DNA of 64,000 bases from Acinetobacter terrae (GCF_013004375.1 NZ_JABERI010000005.1:62001-126000); one strand, 5' to 3'; counted from the first letter of the stretch, positions 48,307 through 59,233 are shown. A program made the numbers and translations. Notes: a model not told the origin generated them from the sequence alone.

Positions 48307-48990
48307 TTATGGCAACATTGCTAAATATGGCGAAGGGTTTTTACGTTCACCGTCTTTGACTACTTCATAATGTAAATGCGGACCGGTACAACGACCAGTA
48401 CAGCCTACATTGGCAATATGTTCACCGGCTTGCACTTGGTCACCGACACGAGCAATTAAACGAGAAGCATGTGCATAACGCGTTAAATAACCATTACCGT
48501 GGTTAATTTCCACGTATTGACCATAACCGGTGCCCCAACCTGATTTAGTGACGACACCGGGGCCAGTTGCATAAATAGCAGTACCACTCGGTGCAGACAT
48601 ATCTAAACCTGAATGGTTTTCCGCACGACCACCCATGGTACGACCACCATAAGATGAGCTAATGCGTTTCATGTCAGGAAGAGGATGGGCTACCAACCAA
48701 GAGTAAGCATTGTTAGAATAGCTTTTTGAGGTGCTTGAACCGTATTTTTTTGCGAGCGATTCATTGTTTAATTCAACAGTTTTTTCACGTAATTTAACGC
48801 TCATTTTAGTTTCAGCAGGAATATCAATATCATTTGATTCTGCATAAGAACCTTGAGCCAAAGTACGGGTCAATTGTTCAATACGATCTGTTGATACGTC
48901 GTTAGAATTTAATTCTACTAAATCAGCAAAAGCTACAGATGCGGCAGACGCTGCCAATGAAAACGCTAATAAAATACGTCTCGTATGCAT
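48307..48990 (-). CDS. Secreted M23 (LytM) peptidase
   Basis: A 227-residue periplasmic zinc metallopeptidase. The signal peptide MHTRRILLAFSLAASAASVAFA is cleaved before DLVELN. The LytM domain (about 120-220) has the zinc ligands H and D of NHSGLDMSAPSG, and H-x-H in GPHLHYEVV, with the third histidine in YLTRYAHAS. It should cut peptidoglycan cross-links, unlike degenerate EnvC-type activators. Its position next to dciA and lpxC matches PA4404 in Pseudomonas. Confidence 0.9.
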   Translation of the reverse strand: MHTRRILLAFSLAASAASVAFADLVELNSNDVSTDRIEQLTRTLAQGSYAESNDIDIPAETKMSVKLREKTVELNNESLAKKYGSSTSKSYSNNAYSWLVAHPLPDMKRISSSYGGRTMGGRAENHSGLDMSAPSGTAIYATGPGVVTKSGWGTGYGQYVEINHGNGYLTRYAHASRLIARVGDQVQAGEHIANVGCTGRCTGPHLHYEVVKDGERKNPSPYLAMLP

Positions 48991-49098
48991 AAAAAACCTC
49001 TTTTAACTGTTCTTAGTTAATGTCCTTGCGTGATCTCTTCCTTGATATCTACTGAAAGGAGCGCATAAGATTAAGACACAAATATGAAGGAACAATGT

Positions 49099-49539
49099 AT
49101 GTCTGAACCGGTAAAGCTCTTTCAACAAACAAGAAAACACTTAAAAACAGGAAACTTTACGTTTCTCTCTACACAAGTTGCTGCATGGCAGAAACTTACA
49201 AAACTTATTCAACCGCTATTGCCCCAACCAGAGCAATGGCAAGTTGTATGTTATGAAAATGGCATTTTGACGATTACCGGTGCAAATCAAGCCATGATTA
49301 GTCAACTGGCATATCTTCAAAAGCAATATATAGCCCAATTATTACAATTGTCTGAATTTAAAGATTTGCATAAACTGCAAGTTCGTTTAAGAATTCAAAC
49401 ACAAACACCACTCAAGCCTGAATCTCTGACCAGATCCCTTAGTCCAGATACCCAAGATTTAATTCGTGGTGCTGCTGACTTTGTGAGCGACCCTAAGCTT
49501 AGCCAAGCAATGCTACGTTTGGCAAGCAATAAAAAGTAA
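49099..49539 (+). CDS. dciA: DciA-like DUF721 protein (replicative helicase operator)
   Basis: A 146-residue DUF721 protein. DciA loads or activates the replicative helicase DnaB in bacteria that lack DnaC. The KH-like DUF721 fold is seen in LLPQPEQWQVVCYENGILTITGANQAMISQLAYLQKQYIAQL (shown here only as its location, residues 46-87). The C-terminal tail is polar. The ATG at 49099 is chosen since AAGGA lies seven bases before it, inside a longer frame from 49084. It sits between lpxC and the M23 gene, the same order as in Pseudomonas. Confidence 0.8.
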   Translation: MSEPVKLFQQTRKHLKTGNFTFLSTQVAAWQKLTKLIQPLLPQPEQWQVVCYENGILTITGANQAMISQLAYLQKQYIAQLLQLSEFKDLHKLQVRLRIQTQTPLKPESLTRSLSPDTQDLIRGAADFVSDPKLSQAMLRLASNKK

Positions 49540-49636
49540 CCGGCACTTTGATGTCTTTGAAATCAGTCAAAAATTCTGTGAACTGTTTAACAAAGACATT
49601 TGTTATACTATAACACTCACATTAAAAGACAATGAC

Positions 49637-50539
49637 TTATGTCACGCTTACATAAGAAATTGGACATTGCGTTTCGTCATCAAATGTTACAATTTCGTAA
49701 TTGGTTGGATTGCTTTTAACATTGCGTAACAACTGATTATTTAAGGCATGGCCCGATTTATAGCCATCAAACTTTGCAATAATTTGATGGCCTAGCAGGT
49801 ATAAATCCCCAACTGCATCTAAAATTTTGTGGCGTACAAATTCATCCGAGAAGCGAAGTCCTTCCTCATTCACTACGCCTGTTTCATCTACTCCAATCGC
49901 ATTTTCCAAGCTTGCGCCTAACGCTAAATTATTGGCTTTCAGATAGTCTAAATCTTTCATAAAACCAAAAGTGCGCGCTCCACTGACTTCATAAACAAAC
50001 GTTTCAGTTGAAAAGTCGATGGTTGCGGACTGGTATTCTTTTTTAAATGCAGGGTGATCAAAATCAATGGTGAAATTCAGTTGAAAGCCTTCGTGCGGAC
50101 GGAACACAGCACGTTTATCATCAATTAGAGCTTCAACCGGTTTTAAAATTTTTATAAATTTTTTCGGCGCATTTTGTTCAGCCAGACCACCTTGCATTAG
50201 CAAGTAAATAAATGGGCCGGCACTACCGTCCATAATCGGCACTTCAGAAGCAGAGACTTCGATAATCAGGTTATCAATGCCTAATCCTGCAATAGCGCTC
50301 ATGACATGTTCAATAGTACCGACTTTGGCATCTGCCTGAACCAAGTTAGAGCACATAAATGCTTCTTGAATCAGCATGGCATTGGCTTGAATATCCACGG
50401 GTGGATCTAAATCAATACGTCGAAATACAATTCCCCCATCCACATGGTGCGGCACAAAGTTAATCAAGACTTTTTGCCCACTATGAAGACCGATACCGCT
50501 CGCTTTCACGACACGTTTTAGGGTTCGTTGTTTCAACAT
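49637..50539 (-). CDS. lpxC: UDP-3-O-acyl-N-acetylglucosamine deacetylase
   Basis: A 300-residue zinc amidase, the committed step of lipid A synthesis. The opening [20 protein letters not shown], the zinc ligand in [16 protein letters not shown] and the later H-K-x-x-D in [19 protein letters not shown] and catalytic histidine in [10 protein letters not shown] are all present. It follows ftsZ on the same strand but is separated by a strong terminator, so it has its own promoter. Confidence 0.97.
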   Translation of the reverse strand: MLKQRTLKRVVKASGIGLHSGQKVLINFVPHHVDGGIVFRRIDLDPPVDIQANAMLIQEAFMCSNLVQADAKVGTIEHVMSAIAGLGIDNLIIEVSASEVPIMDGSAGPFIYLLMQGGLAEQNAPKKFIKILKPVEALIDDKRAVFRPHEGFQLNFTIDFDHPAFKKEYQSATIDFSTETFVYEVSGARTFGFMKDLDYLKANNLALGASLENAIGVDETGVVNEEGLRFSDEFVRHKILDAVGDLYLLGHQIIAKFDGYKSGHALNNQLLRNVKSNPTNYEIVTFDDETQCPISYVSVT

Positions 50540-50595
50540 TTCTCTATCATCTGCTCATAAAACCGATATACGTTAGCATATTTAGCCATTGATAA

Positions 50596-50627
50596 AAAAC
50601 AAAAAGGTAGTATTGCTACTACCTTTT
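50596..50627 (-). terminator. Terminator of ftsZ
   Basis: Stem AAAAGGTAGTA / TACTACCTTTT with TTGC loop, T's following on the minus strand, 35 bp beyond the ftsZ stop. It separates the division operon from lpxC. Confidence 0.88.
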
Positions 50628-50661
50628 GTAAACACACCAACTAAAACTTTAAAAATAAAGT

Positions 50662-51852
50662 TTATTTACGTTGCTGATTTTTCAAGTAATCTTGAATGCT
50701 CATTGGTGCTGGGCGTGCTGTACCCACTGCTGGAGCAACACTCGCCCCGGCTTCGTTTTGTTGACGTTGAATTGCAGGCACATCATCATCTTCAACAATA
50801 GCATGAGCCACATGATTTGCAGGACGATTTGCAGACTGAGATGATGGACGTTTGACTGTATCCGCTGAATCTGCTGAATTACGGGTTAAACCTGTTGCAA
50901 TCACAGTTACGCTAAGTTCATCGCGTGCATCTGGATCAAATACAGTTCCGTAGAATACTTGACCTTCATCCAGATCGACAATTTGATTGACCACATCGGT
51001 AATTTCTTCAATTTCACCAAAAGTCACATCATCACCACCAGTCACGTTAATCAAAATACCTTTGGCATTCATGATAGTGACGTTATCCAGCAATGGACTA
51101 CGAATCGCTTGTTCAGCAGCTTGACGTGCACGCGTCTCACCACGACCCGAACCCACACCCATCATTGCATAGCCACGAGTACTCATGGCAGTTTTCAAAT
51201 CGGCGAAGTCAAGGTTGATGTGACCTGGGCGAACCACGAGATCAAAGATACTACGTACCGCATTGAGCAATACGTCATCTGCTTTTTTGTACGCGTCTTT
51301 CATTGAAATATCGCGGAATACTTTAAGCAAACGCTGGTTAGGAATAATGATTAAAGAATCAACATGCGCTTCTAAAGCTTCAATACCTTTTTCAGCTGAT
51401 TGCTGACGACGTTTCCCCTCAAAGTTGAAAGGTGTAGTCACCACACCGACTGTCAAAATACCCATTTCTTTAGCAATTTCAGCAACAACTGGCGCAGCAC
51501 CCGTACCTGTACCACCACCCATACCAGCAGTCACAAACACCATGTCTGTGCCTTCGAGGTGTTGGCGAATGATTTCACGGCTTTCTTCAGCAGCAGTTTG
51601 ACCCACTTGAGGATTTGCACCCGCACCCAAACCACGTGTGCTTTGCTCGCCTAACTGGATTTTGAATTGGGCATTCATACGATCTAATGCTTGCTTGTCC
51701 GTATTGGCACAAACAAATTTTACACCCTGAATGTCTGACTCAAGCATATGTTGTACAGCATTACCACCAGCACCACCTACACCAAACACAGTGAAACGGG
51801 CTTGACCGTTGCTATCGTTTTGATCATCTTCTAAAAATTCAAATGAGGCCAT
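50662..51852 (-). CDS. ftsZ: Cell division GTPase FtsZ
   Basis: A 396-residue tubulin homologue forming the Z-ring. The GTP-binding motif [20 protein letters not shown], the opening [18 protein letters not shown] and the C-terminal conserved peptide IPAIQRQ-like plus the tail [13 protein letters not shown] are present. The start ATG at 51852 ([10 protein letters not shown]) is used; the GTG 12 codons upstream has no family support. It is last in the murG-ftsZ series, with a 161-bp gap from ftsA that may contain its own promoter. Confidence 0.97.
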   Translation of the reverse strand: MASFEFLEDDQNDSNGQARFTVFGVGGAGGNAVQHMLESDIQGVKFVCANTDKQALDRMNAQFKIQLGEQSTRGLGAGANPQVGQTAAEESREIIRQHLEGTDMVFVTAGMGGGTGTGAAPVVAEIAKEMGILTVGVVTTPFNFEGKRRQQSAEKGIEALEAHVDSLIIIPNQRLLKVFRDISMKDAYKKADDVLLNAVRSIFDLVVRPGHINLDFADLKTAMSTRGYAMMGVGSGRGETRARQAAEQAIRSPLLDNVTIMNAKGILINVTGGDDVTFGEIEEITDVVNQIVDLDEGQVFYGTVFDPDARDELSVTVIATGLTRNSADSADTVKRPSSQSANRPANHVAHAIVEDDDVPAIQRQQNEAGASVAPAVGTARPAPMSIQDYLKNQQRK

Positions 51853-52013
51853 GACCTTTGGATTTCCTAATTCGTAATTGGCAGTCACTTAAGCCCGTAT
51901 ACTGCCTTGATCTTAATAAAAAATTATGTTTTAGAATGCTGTTCAACTATACGCTTGTCAAGTCCAAGCCGTTAGACGTACAACTTCCTAACAATATTCC
52001 CAATAAATCCAAC

Positions 52014-53276
52014 TTAAAATATCGATTTTAACTGATTATTTAATGCCGACCATGCTCGACCTACTCGCTTAAAAACCGACAGTTTTTCAGGATCCGTAGA
52101 TTCTACAATGGTATCTTGCGTGTCACTTTGACTAAACATCAATAATCCTGCAGCTGTTGCATATTGCGAACGACGCAAAGCCGCCTGATTTTGCTCTTCA
52201 GCATATACCTGTACCGGCGGATTTCCCAAATGTGCTGAAACCCCTAACATCTGACGTGCCAGATTTACCATTCCTTCGATTTGGCTTGCATCACCTGTCA
52301 GTACCACACCATGATATAAACCATGAATTGCACCGTTGCGTTGTAACTCTTGATGAACTTGAGTCAAAATCTCTTCATAACGCGCAATAATAATTTCTGC
52401 CAATTCAATGCGACTGATGGTTTGTGGACCATCAATGCCCTGAAATTGAATCATATGATCGGGTTTCACCACTTTCAGGTCAACACAACCATACAACAAC
52501 TTAATTCGTTCCGCTTCTTCCGTCGTGGTTTGCAAGACTGCAGCAATGTCACGTGTAACATGCTCACCACCACGTTGCAAAGTATGCGTCAATGCTAGGC
52601 GACCATCTAAATATACTGCAATATTGGTGGTACCCGCACCAATATCCACCAAGCATGCACCATACTCTTTTTCATCTTTGAGCAGACTTGCTTCAGCGGT
52701 TGCCAAACAGGACACCACCATTTTCTCGACGCCAATATTGGCACCTTTAAGTGCACGATCCAGATTCTGCATGGTACTGATCGGCAGCATCATCAACTGA
52801 TAATGCCCCATCATACTATGTGCAGACATGCGAATCGGATTTTGTACCCATTCTGCCGAATCATCCAATTCAAAGCCTAAAGGTACTGCACTCACCAAAT
52901 AATGGTCAGAGGTCAAATGACTGGCTTTAGCCAATTCTAACGCACGTACAACTTCACTGGTTGTAATTGTATGGTCGCTATTTTCAATGGGTGTGCGACC
53001 TGATGCATAAAAGCTTTTTAATTCTGCACTTGGAATTGAAATCCAAGCGGAATGCACACGGCATTCAGCCATATCTTCTGCTTCTTGTACGGCATTTTTG
53101 ATTGCAGTGATGACTTTATCGAGACTTACAATTTTCCCTTTATTCATGCCTCGGTTACGAGCTGTTGCCATCCCAATCACTTGGATATTGTCTGGCGCAT
53201 GTACCTTACCAATCAAAACTGAAACTTTGTGTGTCCCAATGTCAATCGCAACAACCGAGGGAACAGCTTCATTCAT
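52014..53276 (-). CDS. ftsA: Cell division protein FtsA
   Basis: A 420-residue actin-like membrane tether of FtsZ. Visible are VAIDIGTHKVSVLIG (phosphate 1), CLVDIGAGTTNIAVY (phosphate 2), the SHS2/1C domain in between and the C-terminal amphipathic membrane-targeting helix AWSALNNQLKSIF. It lies 71 bp after ftsQ and before ftsZ in the usual order. Confidence 0.97.
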   Translation of the reverse strand: MNEAVPSVVAIDIGTHKVSVLIGKVHAPDNIQVIGMATARNRGMNKGKIVSLDKVITAIKNAVQEAEDMAECRVHSAWISIPSAELKSFYASGRTPIENSDHTITTSEVVRALELAKASHLTSDHYLVSAVPLGFELDDSAEWVQNPIRMSAHSMMGHYQLMMLPISTMQNLDRALKGANIGVEKMVVSCLATAEASLLKDEKEYGACLVDIGAGTTNIAVYLDGRLALTHTLQRGGEHVTRDIAAVLQTTTEEAERIKLLYGCVDLKVVKPDHMIQFQGIDGPQTISRIELAEIIIARYEEILTQVHQELQRNGAIHGLYHGVVLTGDASQIEGMVNLARQMLGVSAHLGNPPVQVYAEEQNQAALRRSQYATAAGLLMFSQSDTQDTIVESTDPEKLSVFKRVGRAWSALNNQLKSIF

Positions 53277-53347
53277 TATCTACTACTACCATTACGTGTT
53301 TGGTTGATTTATGGCCATAAGCCTCTATTTTATATAAAGCCGCTCAA

Positions 53348-54202
53348 TTATGGCTTTACCGTTCTTGCATCTGCAATGCTTGTGTCATCAATCGTTACAA
53401 CAAAGTGACCATTTATAATACTTGGAGAGGTTGAATTCTTCCATTGTATCGCCAATCCATTTCGATAACGTAAGTCAATTGACGAGATTTTAGACCAAAC
53501 TGGTTTTAAATCACTTTGTGCCAGATGACTCAAGCGTTGAAGTTTACTCATGGTCTGATCTTGATCCACAATAACGCGTAGACCCGAATCAAACTGCATA
53601 AACCAGGTCATACGTTCTGTTAAATATAATTCTTTTAAACGAACATTGACCGGCAGGAATAACTGATTAATTTCATTGTAGCGACGCATCATCATTTTGG
53701 ACTGAGATGTTGGGCCGTGCAGCAATGGTAATCTTTGATTATTTTGCGGAATCACTTCTGCAAAAATATCACCACTATCGCTTAACAGTCGTCCAGTTCC
53801 CCAACGCGCAATGGGATGACGCGGCATCACGCGTACCCGAATTGAATTGGGCCATGCACGTGAGACCACCACGCGATCCACCCAAGACAACTCTAGCGCC
53901 TGATCTCGAATTTGTTCCAGATCAGAAGTAAAATAATTCGCTGTTACCGCTGGGGTAACATGCTTCATGACCTGACTGTTTTCTGCGTCTGAACGCGTAC
54001 CCACAACATTGAGTTCCGCGACATGCGCATCGGTCATGACTGTATATAAAGCATAGACCCCTACAGCCAATACCATGAGTGCAACCAGCAATAATAACCA
54101 GCCACCGAAATTCGCAAGCTTTTCCTTACGCGTTGGTGGCTTGTCATGTATTGATGTGATTGCTGCTCGTTTACGGCGCATTGAAGCAGGAAGTTGAGCC
54201 AT
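53348..54202 (-). CDS. ftsQ: Cell division protein FtsQ
   Basis: A 284-residue bitopic membrane protein of the divisome. A basic cytoplasmic tail (RRKRAAITSIHDKPPTRKEK) is followed by one membrane helix (about 35-55), then the POTRA domain (VAELNVVGTRSDAENSQVMK) and the beta domain with WVDRVVVSRAWPNSIRVRV and RHPIARWGTGRLL. It starts 3 bp after the ddl stop, showing tight coupling. Confidence 0.95.
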   Translation of the reverse strand: MAQLPASMRRKRAAITSIHDKPPTRKEKLANFGGWLLLLVALMVLAVGVYALYTVMTDAHVAELNVVGTRSDAENSQVMKHVTPAVTANYFTSDLEQIRDQALELSWVDRVVVSRAWPNSIRVRVMPRHPIARWGTGRLLSDSGDIFAEVIPQNNQRLPLLHGPTSQSKMMMRRYNEINQLFLPVNVRLKELYLTERMTWFMQFDSGLRVIVDQDQTMSKLQRLSHLAQSDLKPVWSKISSIDLRYRNGLAIQWKNSTSPSIINGHFVVTIDDTSIADARTVKP

Positions 54203-54205
54203 AGT

Positions 54206-55135
54206 TTAGTGAGCCACACCTGTCAAAGTTTGTTCCAAAATGGCAACACAAAGCTCATCAAAGCTATAGCCCACCGCTTGTGCAGCTTTAGGTACCAATG
54301 AATGACTGGTCATCCCCGGAACAGTGTTCACTTCTAGCAACCAGAAGTTGCCGTGTTCATCCTGCATTGCATCAATACGACCCCAACCGCTTGCACCAAC
54401 GGCTTGGAAAGCACGTAAAGACAAGGCTTGCAAACGTTTTTCATCATCTTCGCTTAGACCGCAAGGAATGCCGTACTGTACATCGTTACGATTGTATTTG
54501 GCTTCATAATCGTAGAAAGCCACATCTTTTGGCGGCTCAAGACGAATCACAGGAAGCGCCTGGCCATTAAGAATCACAATCGTGAACTCACGACCAGTAA
54601 TCCATTTTTCAGCCATCACCACTGCATCATGTTCAGTGGCTTTTTCAATCGCTAGCGCAAAGTCTTCAATACGTTCAACTTTACTCATACCGATACTTGA
54701 GCCTTCATGTACCGGTTTGATAATGAAAGGCAAGCCAATACTGTCTACAACAGCATTCAAATCCGAATCTTTGGTCACAATACGGTAGGGTGCAGTGGGT
54801 AGTTCTGAACCTTGCCAAACCTGCTTGGTTTTGACTTTATCCATACCAATGGCTGAGCCTTGTACACCTGTACCAGTATATGGAAGATTCAACCATTCCA
54901 ATGCGCCTTGAATTTGACCATCTTCTCCGCCACGACCATGCAAAACAATAAATGCACGATCATAGTTGACCAGTTCAGTCACGCTACGCTCTTGCGGGTC
55001 AAAAGCTTCTGCATTTACACCCGAGCGTACTAATGCTTCAAGTACAGCTTTACCACTATCTAGAGAAACCTCGCGCTCAGCCGATTTACCACCAAGCAAC
55101 ACGGCAACTTTGCCGAATTCTGAAGCATTTGCCAC
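54206..55135 (-). CDS. ddlB: D-alanine--D-alanine ligase
   Basis: A 309-residue ATP-grasp ligase that makes the D-Ala-D-Ala end of the peptidoglycan stem. Motifs are VAVLLGGKSAEREVSLDSG, HGRGGEDGQIQGALEWLNLP, FIIKPVHEGSSIGMSKV and EVNTVPGMTSHSLVPKAA. The start is GTG at 55135 with AAGGA seven bases upstream. It lies between murC and ftsQ as is usual for DdlB. Confidence 0.95.
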   Translation of the reverse strand: MANASEFGKVAVLLGGKSAEREVSLDSGKAVLEALVRSGVNAEAFDPQERSVTELVNYDRAFIVLHGRGGEDGQIQGALEWLNLPYTGTGVQGSAIGMDKVKTKQVWQGSELPTAPYRIVTKDSDLNAVVDSIGLPFIIKPVHEGSSIGMSKVERIEDFALAIEKATEHDAVVMAEKWITGREFTIVILNGQALPVIRLEPPKDVAFYDYEAKYNRNDVQYGIPCGLSEDDEKRLQALSLRAFQAVGASGWGRIDAMQDEHGNFWLLEVNTVPGMTSHSLVPKAAQAVGYSFDELCVAILEQTLTGVAH

Positions 55136-55191
55136 GTTTATATCCTTAAACTTTATAACTGAACAATCAAATTCAAAATCACATAAAGTGA

Positions 55192-56640
55192 TTATTTTAA
55201 ATACAATTTATTTTGTGCAAGATCAATCGAGATAGCACCCACATTACCTGCGCCTTGGGTTAATAACAAGTCATTCGCTTTTAACACTTTTTGCACCGCA
55301 TTTTGCAAATTGCCTTCCACAGGATCAATCAAAATTGGTTCAACATCGCCACGTAAACGAATGCTACGCGCCAAGCTGCGACTGTCCGCGCCCACAATCG
55401 GTTTTTCACCGGCAGGATACACTTCCAGCAATAGTAATTGATCGACTTGTGACAATACATCTACGAAGTCATCGAAGCAGTCACGGGTACGGCTAAAGCG
55501 GTGGGGTTGGAATATCATTACCAAGCGACGATCTGGGTGGCTTTGACGCGCAGCTTTAATCGTTGCTTCCACTTCTTTAGGATGGTGACCATAGTCATCG
55601 ACCAGTTTGACGTTACCCCCATCAAGTTCAAATTCACCTTGAACCTGGAAGCGGCGACCTACACCACTGAAGCCTTCCAATGCACGGCAGATTGCGCCAT
55701 CAGAAACACCTTCATCAGTTGCGATCCCAATCGCTGCCAAAGCATTGAGTACATTATGCAAACCCGGCTGGTTTACAGTCACACGAAGTGGTTCACGATT
55801 TTTTCGCAGCACGGTAAAGTGTGTGCGCATACCGTCTTGATCAACATCGACTGCACGGATGTCATTATCTTCGTTAAAACCGTAAGTTAAAAGTGGACGG
55901 CCGATACGCGGCATGATTTCGTGGACATTGGCATCATCGCCACAAACTACAGCCAAACCATAGAATGGAAGTTTTTGTAAGAATTGTACGAAGGTATCTT
56001 TAAGGACATCGAAACTACCGCCATAAGTATCCATATGGTCAGCATCGATATTGGTCACAATTGCCGCCATCGGATGCAAATGCAAGAAGGTTGCATCAGA
56101 TTCATCCGCTTCAGCCACGATATAACGGCTCGCACCCAATGCAGCATTGACCCCAGTACGGTTCAGCAAACCACCGATCACATAAGTCGGATCCATGTTT
56201 TCTTCCGCCAACATACAAGTGATCAGACTTGTGGTTGTGGTTTTACCATGTGTGCCCGCCACTGCGATCCCATGACGGTAACGCATCAACTCACCCAACA
56301 TTTCAGCACGACGAACCACAGGAATACGGGTTTCAATCGCTGCCTTGATTTCCGGATTTTCTGGATCAATCGCTGTAGATACTACCAGTACATTGGCATC
56401 TTTAATATTTTCAGCCGTATGACCGATATAAACTTTGATACCGTTTTCTTCAAGTTGCGCAGTCGTTTTAGATGCTTTGATGTCAGAACCAGAAACTTTA
56501 TAGCCTTGGTTTTTTAACACTTCCGCAATGCCACACATACCGGCACCACCAATCCCTACAAAATGAATGTGTTTGATACGGCGCATTTCAGGCACTTTAA
56601 TTAATTTTTTCGCTTGCTCAGCAGGAGTAGATGGAGACAT
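55192..56640 (-). CDS. murC: UDP-N-acetylmuramate--L-alanine ligase
   Basis: A 482-residue Mur ligase adding the first amino acid to UDP-MurNAc. The N-terminal Rossmann part starts [19 protein letters not shown], the ATP loop is [15 protein letters not shown], and later [14 protein letters not shown] and [19 protein letters not shown] are family motifs. It lies 13 bp after murG and 56 bp before ddl. Confidence 0.97.
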   Translation of the reverse strand: MSPSTPAEQAKKLIKVPEMRRIKHIHFVGIGGAGMCGIAEVLKNQGYKVSGSDIKASKTTAQLEENGIKVYIGHTAENIKDANVLVVSTAIDPENPEIKAAIETRIPVVRRAEMLGELMRYRHGIAVAGTHGKTTTTSLITCMLAEENMDPTYVIGGLLNRTGVNAALGASRYIVAEADESDATFLHLHPMAAIVTNIDADHMDTYGGSFDVLKDTFVQFLQKLPFYGLAVVCGDDANVHEIMPRIGRPLLTYGFNEDNDIRAVDVDQDGMRTHFTVLRKNREPLRVTVNQPGLHNVLNALAAIGIATDEGVSDGAICRALEGFSGVGRRFQVQGEFELDGGNVKLVDDYGHHPKEVEATIKAARQSHPDRRLVMIFQPHRFSRTRDCFDDFVDVLSQVDQLLLLEVYPAGEKPIVGADSRSLARSIRLRGDVEPILIDPVEGNLQNAVQKVLKANDLLLTQGAGNVGAISIDLAQNKLYLK

Positions 56641-56653
56641 ATATCACTCTAAT

Positions 56654-57751
56654 TTACAATTCTTGAATTAAACGAACCACATGCTGGGTTGCATCAGGTT
56701 GTGCTTTTTGACGTGCCTTGACTGCCATTTCTGACAACAATTGGCGATTCATCAGTGGTGTTAGCAATTCTTTTAAATGATCAACAGTCATGCTTGCTTG
56801 CGGACAAATTTTCGCAGCATTGATACCCGCAAGGAATTTAGCATTTGCGGTTTGATGGTCATCTACTGCACTTGGCAGTGGAACAAAAACCGCAGCCACA
56901 CCCGCAGTTGCAATTTCAGTGACCGTTAATGCGCCCGCACGGCAAATAATTAAATCAGCATCTGAATAGGCTTTGGCCATATCTTCAATAAACGGCTGCA
57001 CTTCAACCTGTAATGTTGCAGGTGCATTACTATAACGTGCTTGCGTTGCATCTTGATGGTTTTGACCACATTGATGAAATACATGCATCGGTACATTAAG
57101 TTGTTTCAATGCTTCCGGCACACGCTCATTCAATGCTTGCGCACCCAGTGAACCACCGACAATTAAAATCTGTAAAGGCTTCGCCGCTTTTTCACGTTCT
57201 TGATAACGCCAAGACGGATTTAAAATTTCAGTAATTTCTTTGCGTACAGGATTGCCTGTGGTCACAATTTTTGCACTTTCGGCGAAAGTATCGGGAAAAG
57301 CCTGACACACAGTTTTAGCAATACGGGATAATTGGGTATTGGTAAAACCTGCAATCGCATTTTGCTCATGGATAATGACCGGAATACCTAAGGCACGCGC
57401 AGCTAAACCACCCGGTCCCGCAACATAACCACCAAAACCTGCAACAGCATCAATATTAAGCTGCTTCATATAGCGCATAGCGCTTAAAGTTGCTTTTAAA
57501 ATTTTTAAAGGTGCCAATAATTTACGTACAACCCCGTTGCCACGTACACCCTGAATATCAATTTGATAAATTGGAATATTGTGATTTTTTAACAGACGAT
57601 TTTCCATGCCTGCTGGCGTTGCAAGCCAAGACACCTGTACCCCTTGTTGCTGTAATTCTTTAGCAACAGCGAGTGCTGGAAAAACATGCCCGCCAGTACC
57701 TGCGGCCATCATCATGACATGTTTGGGCTTTGTTTGCGTTGCTTCAGTCAC
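56654..57751 (-). CDS. murG: UDP-GlcNAc:undecaprenyl-PP-MurNAc-pentapeptide GlcNAc transferase MurG
   Basis: A 365-residue GT28 glycosyltransferase that makes lipid II at the inner membrane. The GTGGHVFPALAVAKEL loop, GFGGYVAGPGGLAARALGIP, HEQNAIAGFTN and the C-terminal ICRAGALTVTEIATAGVAAV are present. The start is GTG at 57751; the ATG codons at residues 13-15 are alternatives and no good ribosome binding site distinguishes them. The first gene of the murG-murC-ddl-ftsQ-ftsA-ftsZ series in this window, with no ftsW immediately upstream. Confidence 0.95.
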   Translation of the reverse strand: MTEATQTKPKHVMMMAAGTGGHVFPALAVAKELQQQGVQVSWLATPAGMENRLLKNHNIPIYQIDIQGVRGNGVVRKLLAPLKILKATLSAMRYMKQLNIDAVAGFGGYVAGPGGLAARALGIPVIIHEQNAIAGFTNTQLSRIAKTVCQAFPDTFAESAKIVTTGNPVRKEITEILNPSWRYQEREKAAKPLQILIVGGSLGAQALNERVPEALKQLNVPMHVFHQCGQNHQDATQARYSNAPATLQVEVQPFIEDMAKAYSDADLIICRAGALTVTEIATAGVAAVFVPLPSAVDDHQTANAKFLAGINAAKICPQASMTVDHLKELLTPLMNRQLLSEMAVKARQKAQPDATQHVVRLIQEL

Positions 57752-58097
57752 AGTCTAATTCTTCAATTCTAAAATATGGATAACGAAATTCGATTTTAAG
57801 CGATCAATTGTAATCACAAACGCATAACCGTGAAAGGTTATTTACTTTTTTTCAACAGGCGCTTCATTGTTTTTTTCTACGTATTTAAAAGTTTAAACTA
57901 GTTTTATTATTAATCGACGAAAAATATACAATTTTATGCATTTTTTATCCAGTTTCGTGACCTTGTTTTTGATCAGCTGATCAATTTAATACTCTCCTGC
58001 CCTAGAAGCTTCGCTAAAAAAAAGAGCCCAAATTGGACTCTTTTTATTTCGTAATGATTCAATCAACTCAATGAAAAGTATCTTGTTACTTTTACCA
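57752..58097. other. Intergenic region upstream of murG
   Basis: About 350 bp, A+T-rich. It must contain a murG promoter, though none is obvious. At 58019-58045 the near-perfect stem AAAAAGAG / CTCTTTTT forms the terminator of the PhyH gene, which ends at 58098. No gene or RNA is seen. The absence of ftsW or murD here shows the division cluster is split relative to Escherichia. Confidence 0.55.
58019..58045 (-). terminator. Terminator of gshB-phyH
   Basis: Outer stem AAAAAGAG / CTCTTTTT with an inner CC/GG pair and small loop, about 50 bp beyond the PhyH gene stop on the minus strand. Confidence 0.75.
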
Positions 58098-59219
58098 TTA
58101 TTTGCTTTTCACTACAGCAGGCTCAGTCGCATATCGTTTACCCACTTTTTTCCATGGATTATTACGCTGATATTTTTCCTCTAAAAAATCCAAGCCTTTC
58201 CAATACAAGGGAACAAGCCTTTTATTCAGTAAAGGTAAAGACAAGGGATTTAAACCCACCCAAGGCAAAAAAGGATTTCGGCGTGCATATGCCCACAACT
58301 CAATCCGCGTCGATGCATGAGTTGATTGACCACGTGCATGAAATCCATAGGTATCCGCCACAACCAAGGTGTTTGCCTTAACTGCAAATGCTTTGGGCTG
58401 AGCATATCCCATAGCTAGCAGTTCTTCAGCTTTCACCCGGAAAGAACCACGGCGTGTCATAGCATCGGTCTTTTCAGTGATGGATAACGCTTTTTCATGC
58501 TCCCAATTCAATCGTTGCTCTGTAATCTGATGTGAACCGGGGACATAAACAAAAGGCCCCTCATCTTCAGCGACATCCGTTAAAAACAGCCAGGCTTTTA
58601 CACTGGGATGAAAGGTATCACTATGTAAATTGGTTTGTGGATCGGGACGAGCTTTACGTACATGCGATAAAATCACTTGCACGTAATACATGGGCTGAAC
58701 TTTAGAACTTCCCACATAATTAATGAGACTTTTCCACTGATGACTCTGTAGCAATGTTTTTGTTACTGGAAGTTGATTCAGCACTTGATGATCTAGAGAC
58801 ATTCGACGTGTCACGGTATCACCTTGCAAAGTTTCACGTGTTTCGAATTTCGTCTCTAATAATTCCTGCTTTAACTGATTAAATTCGGCATCTGACAGAA
58901 AGTTTTCTTTTAAAATAAAACCATTTTTCTGAAACTGTTCAACATCTTCTGAAGCAATAAATTTGGCAAGATGTTGTCTACGCTTTTGTGCCAATTGAGC
59001 TGCTTTTTGAACCCGAAATCGATGTAATCCCAGCTGATTAAATACAGGATTTCCAATAATTGAATGTGATTCAAAAGATTTTGCTTCCCCAAAAAGTGTA
59101 AAGGCATCCACCATCAACTTATTTGGTTTTTCTCTGACTAAGGTTTTAATTTCATTGAGCGCAACTTGCGTGCGCTCATCTTGAAAAAAACTTTTGATCT
59201 TTTTTAGCGTTATTTTCAT
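58098..59219 (-). CDS. Phytanoyl-CoA dioxygenase (PhyH) family protein
   Basis: A 373-residue Fe(II)/2-oxoglutarate dioxygenase-like protein. The iron ligands H199-x-D201 in NLHSDTFHP and the distal H294 in YGFHARGQS are present, with an arginine nearby (RIELW) that could bind 2-oxoglutarate. The first 95 residues are helical and basic and are not part of the PhyH core. The substrate is unknown; relatives hydroxylate lipids, ectoine or amino acids. It starts 14 bp after gshB and is cotranscribed with it. Confidence 0.8.
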   Translation of the reverse strand: MKITLKKIKSFFQDERTQVALNEIKTLVREKPNKLMVDAFTLFGEAKSFESHSIIGNPVFNQLGLHRFRVQKAAQLAQKRRQHLAKFIASEDVEQFQKNGFILKENFLSDAEFNQLKQELLETKFETRETLQGDTVTRRMSLDHQVLNQLPVTKTLLQSHQWKSLINYVGSSKVQPMYYVQVILSHVRKARPDPQTNLHSDTFHPSVKAWLFLTDVAEDEGPFVYVPGSHQITEQRLNWEHEKALSITEKTDAMTRRGSFRVKAEELLAMGYAQPKAFAVKANTLVVADTYGFHARGQSTHASTRIELWAYARRNPFLPWVGLNPLSLPLLNKRLVPLYWKGLDFLEEKYQRNNPWKKVGKRYATEPAVVKSK

Positions 59220-59233
59220 TGATCAAACCTGAC

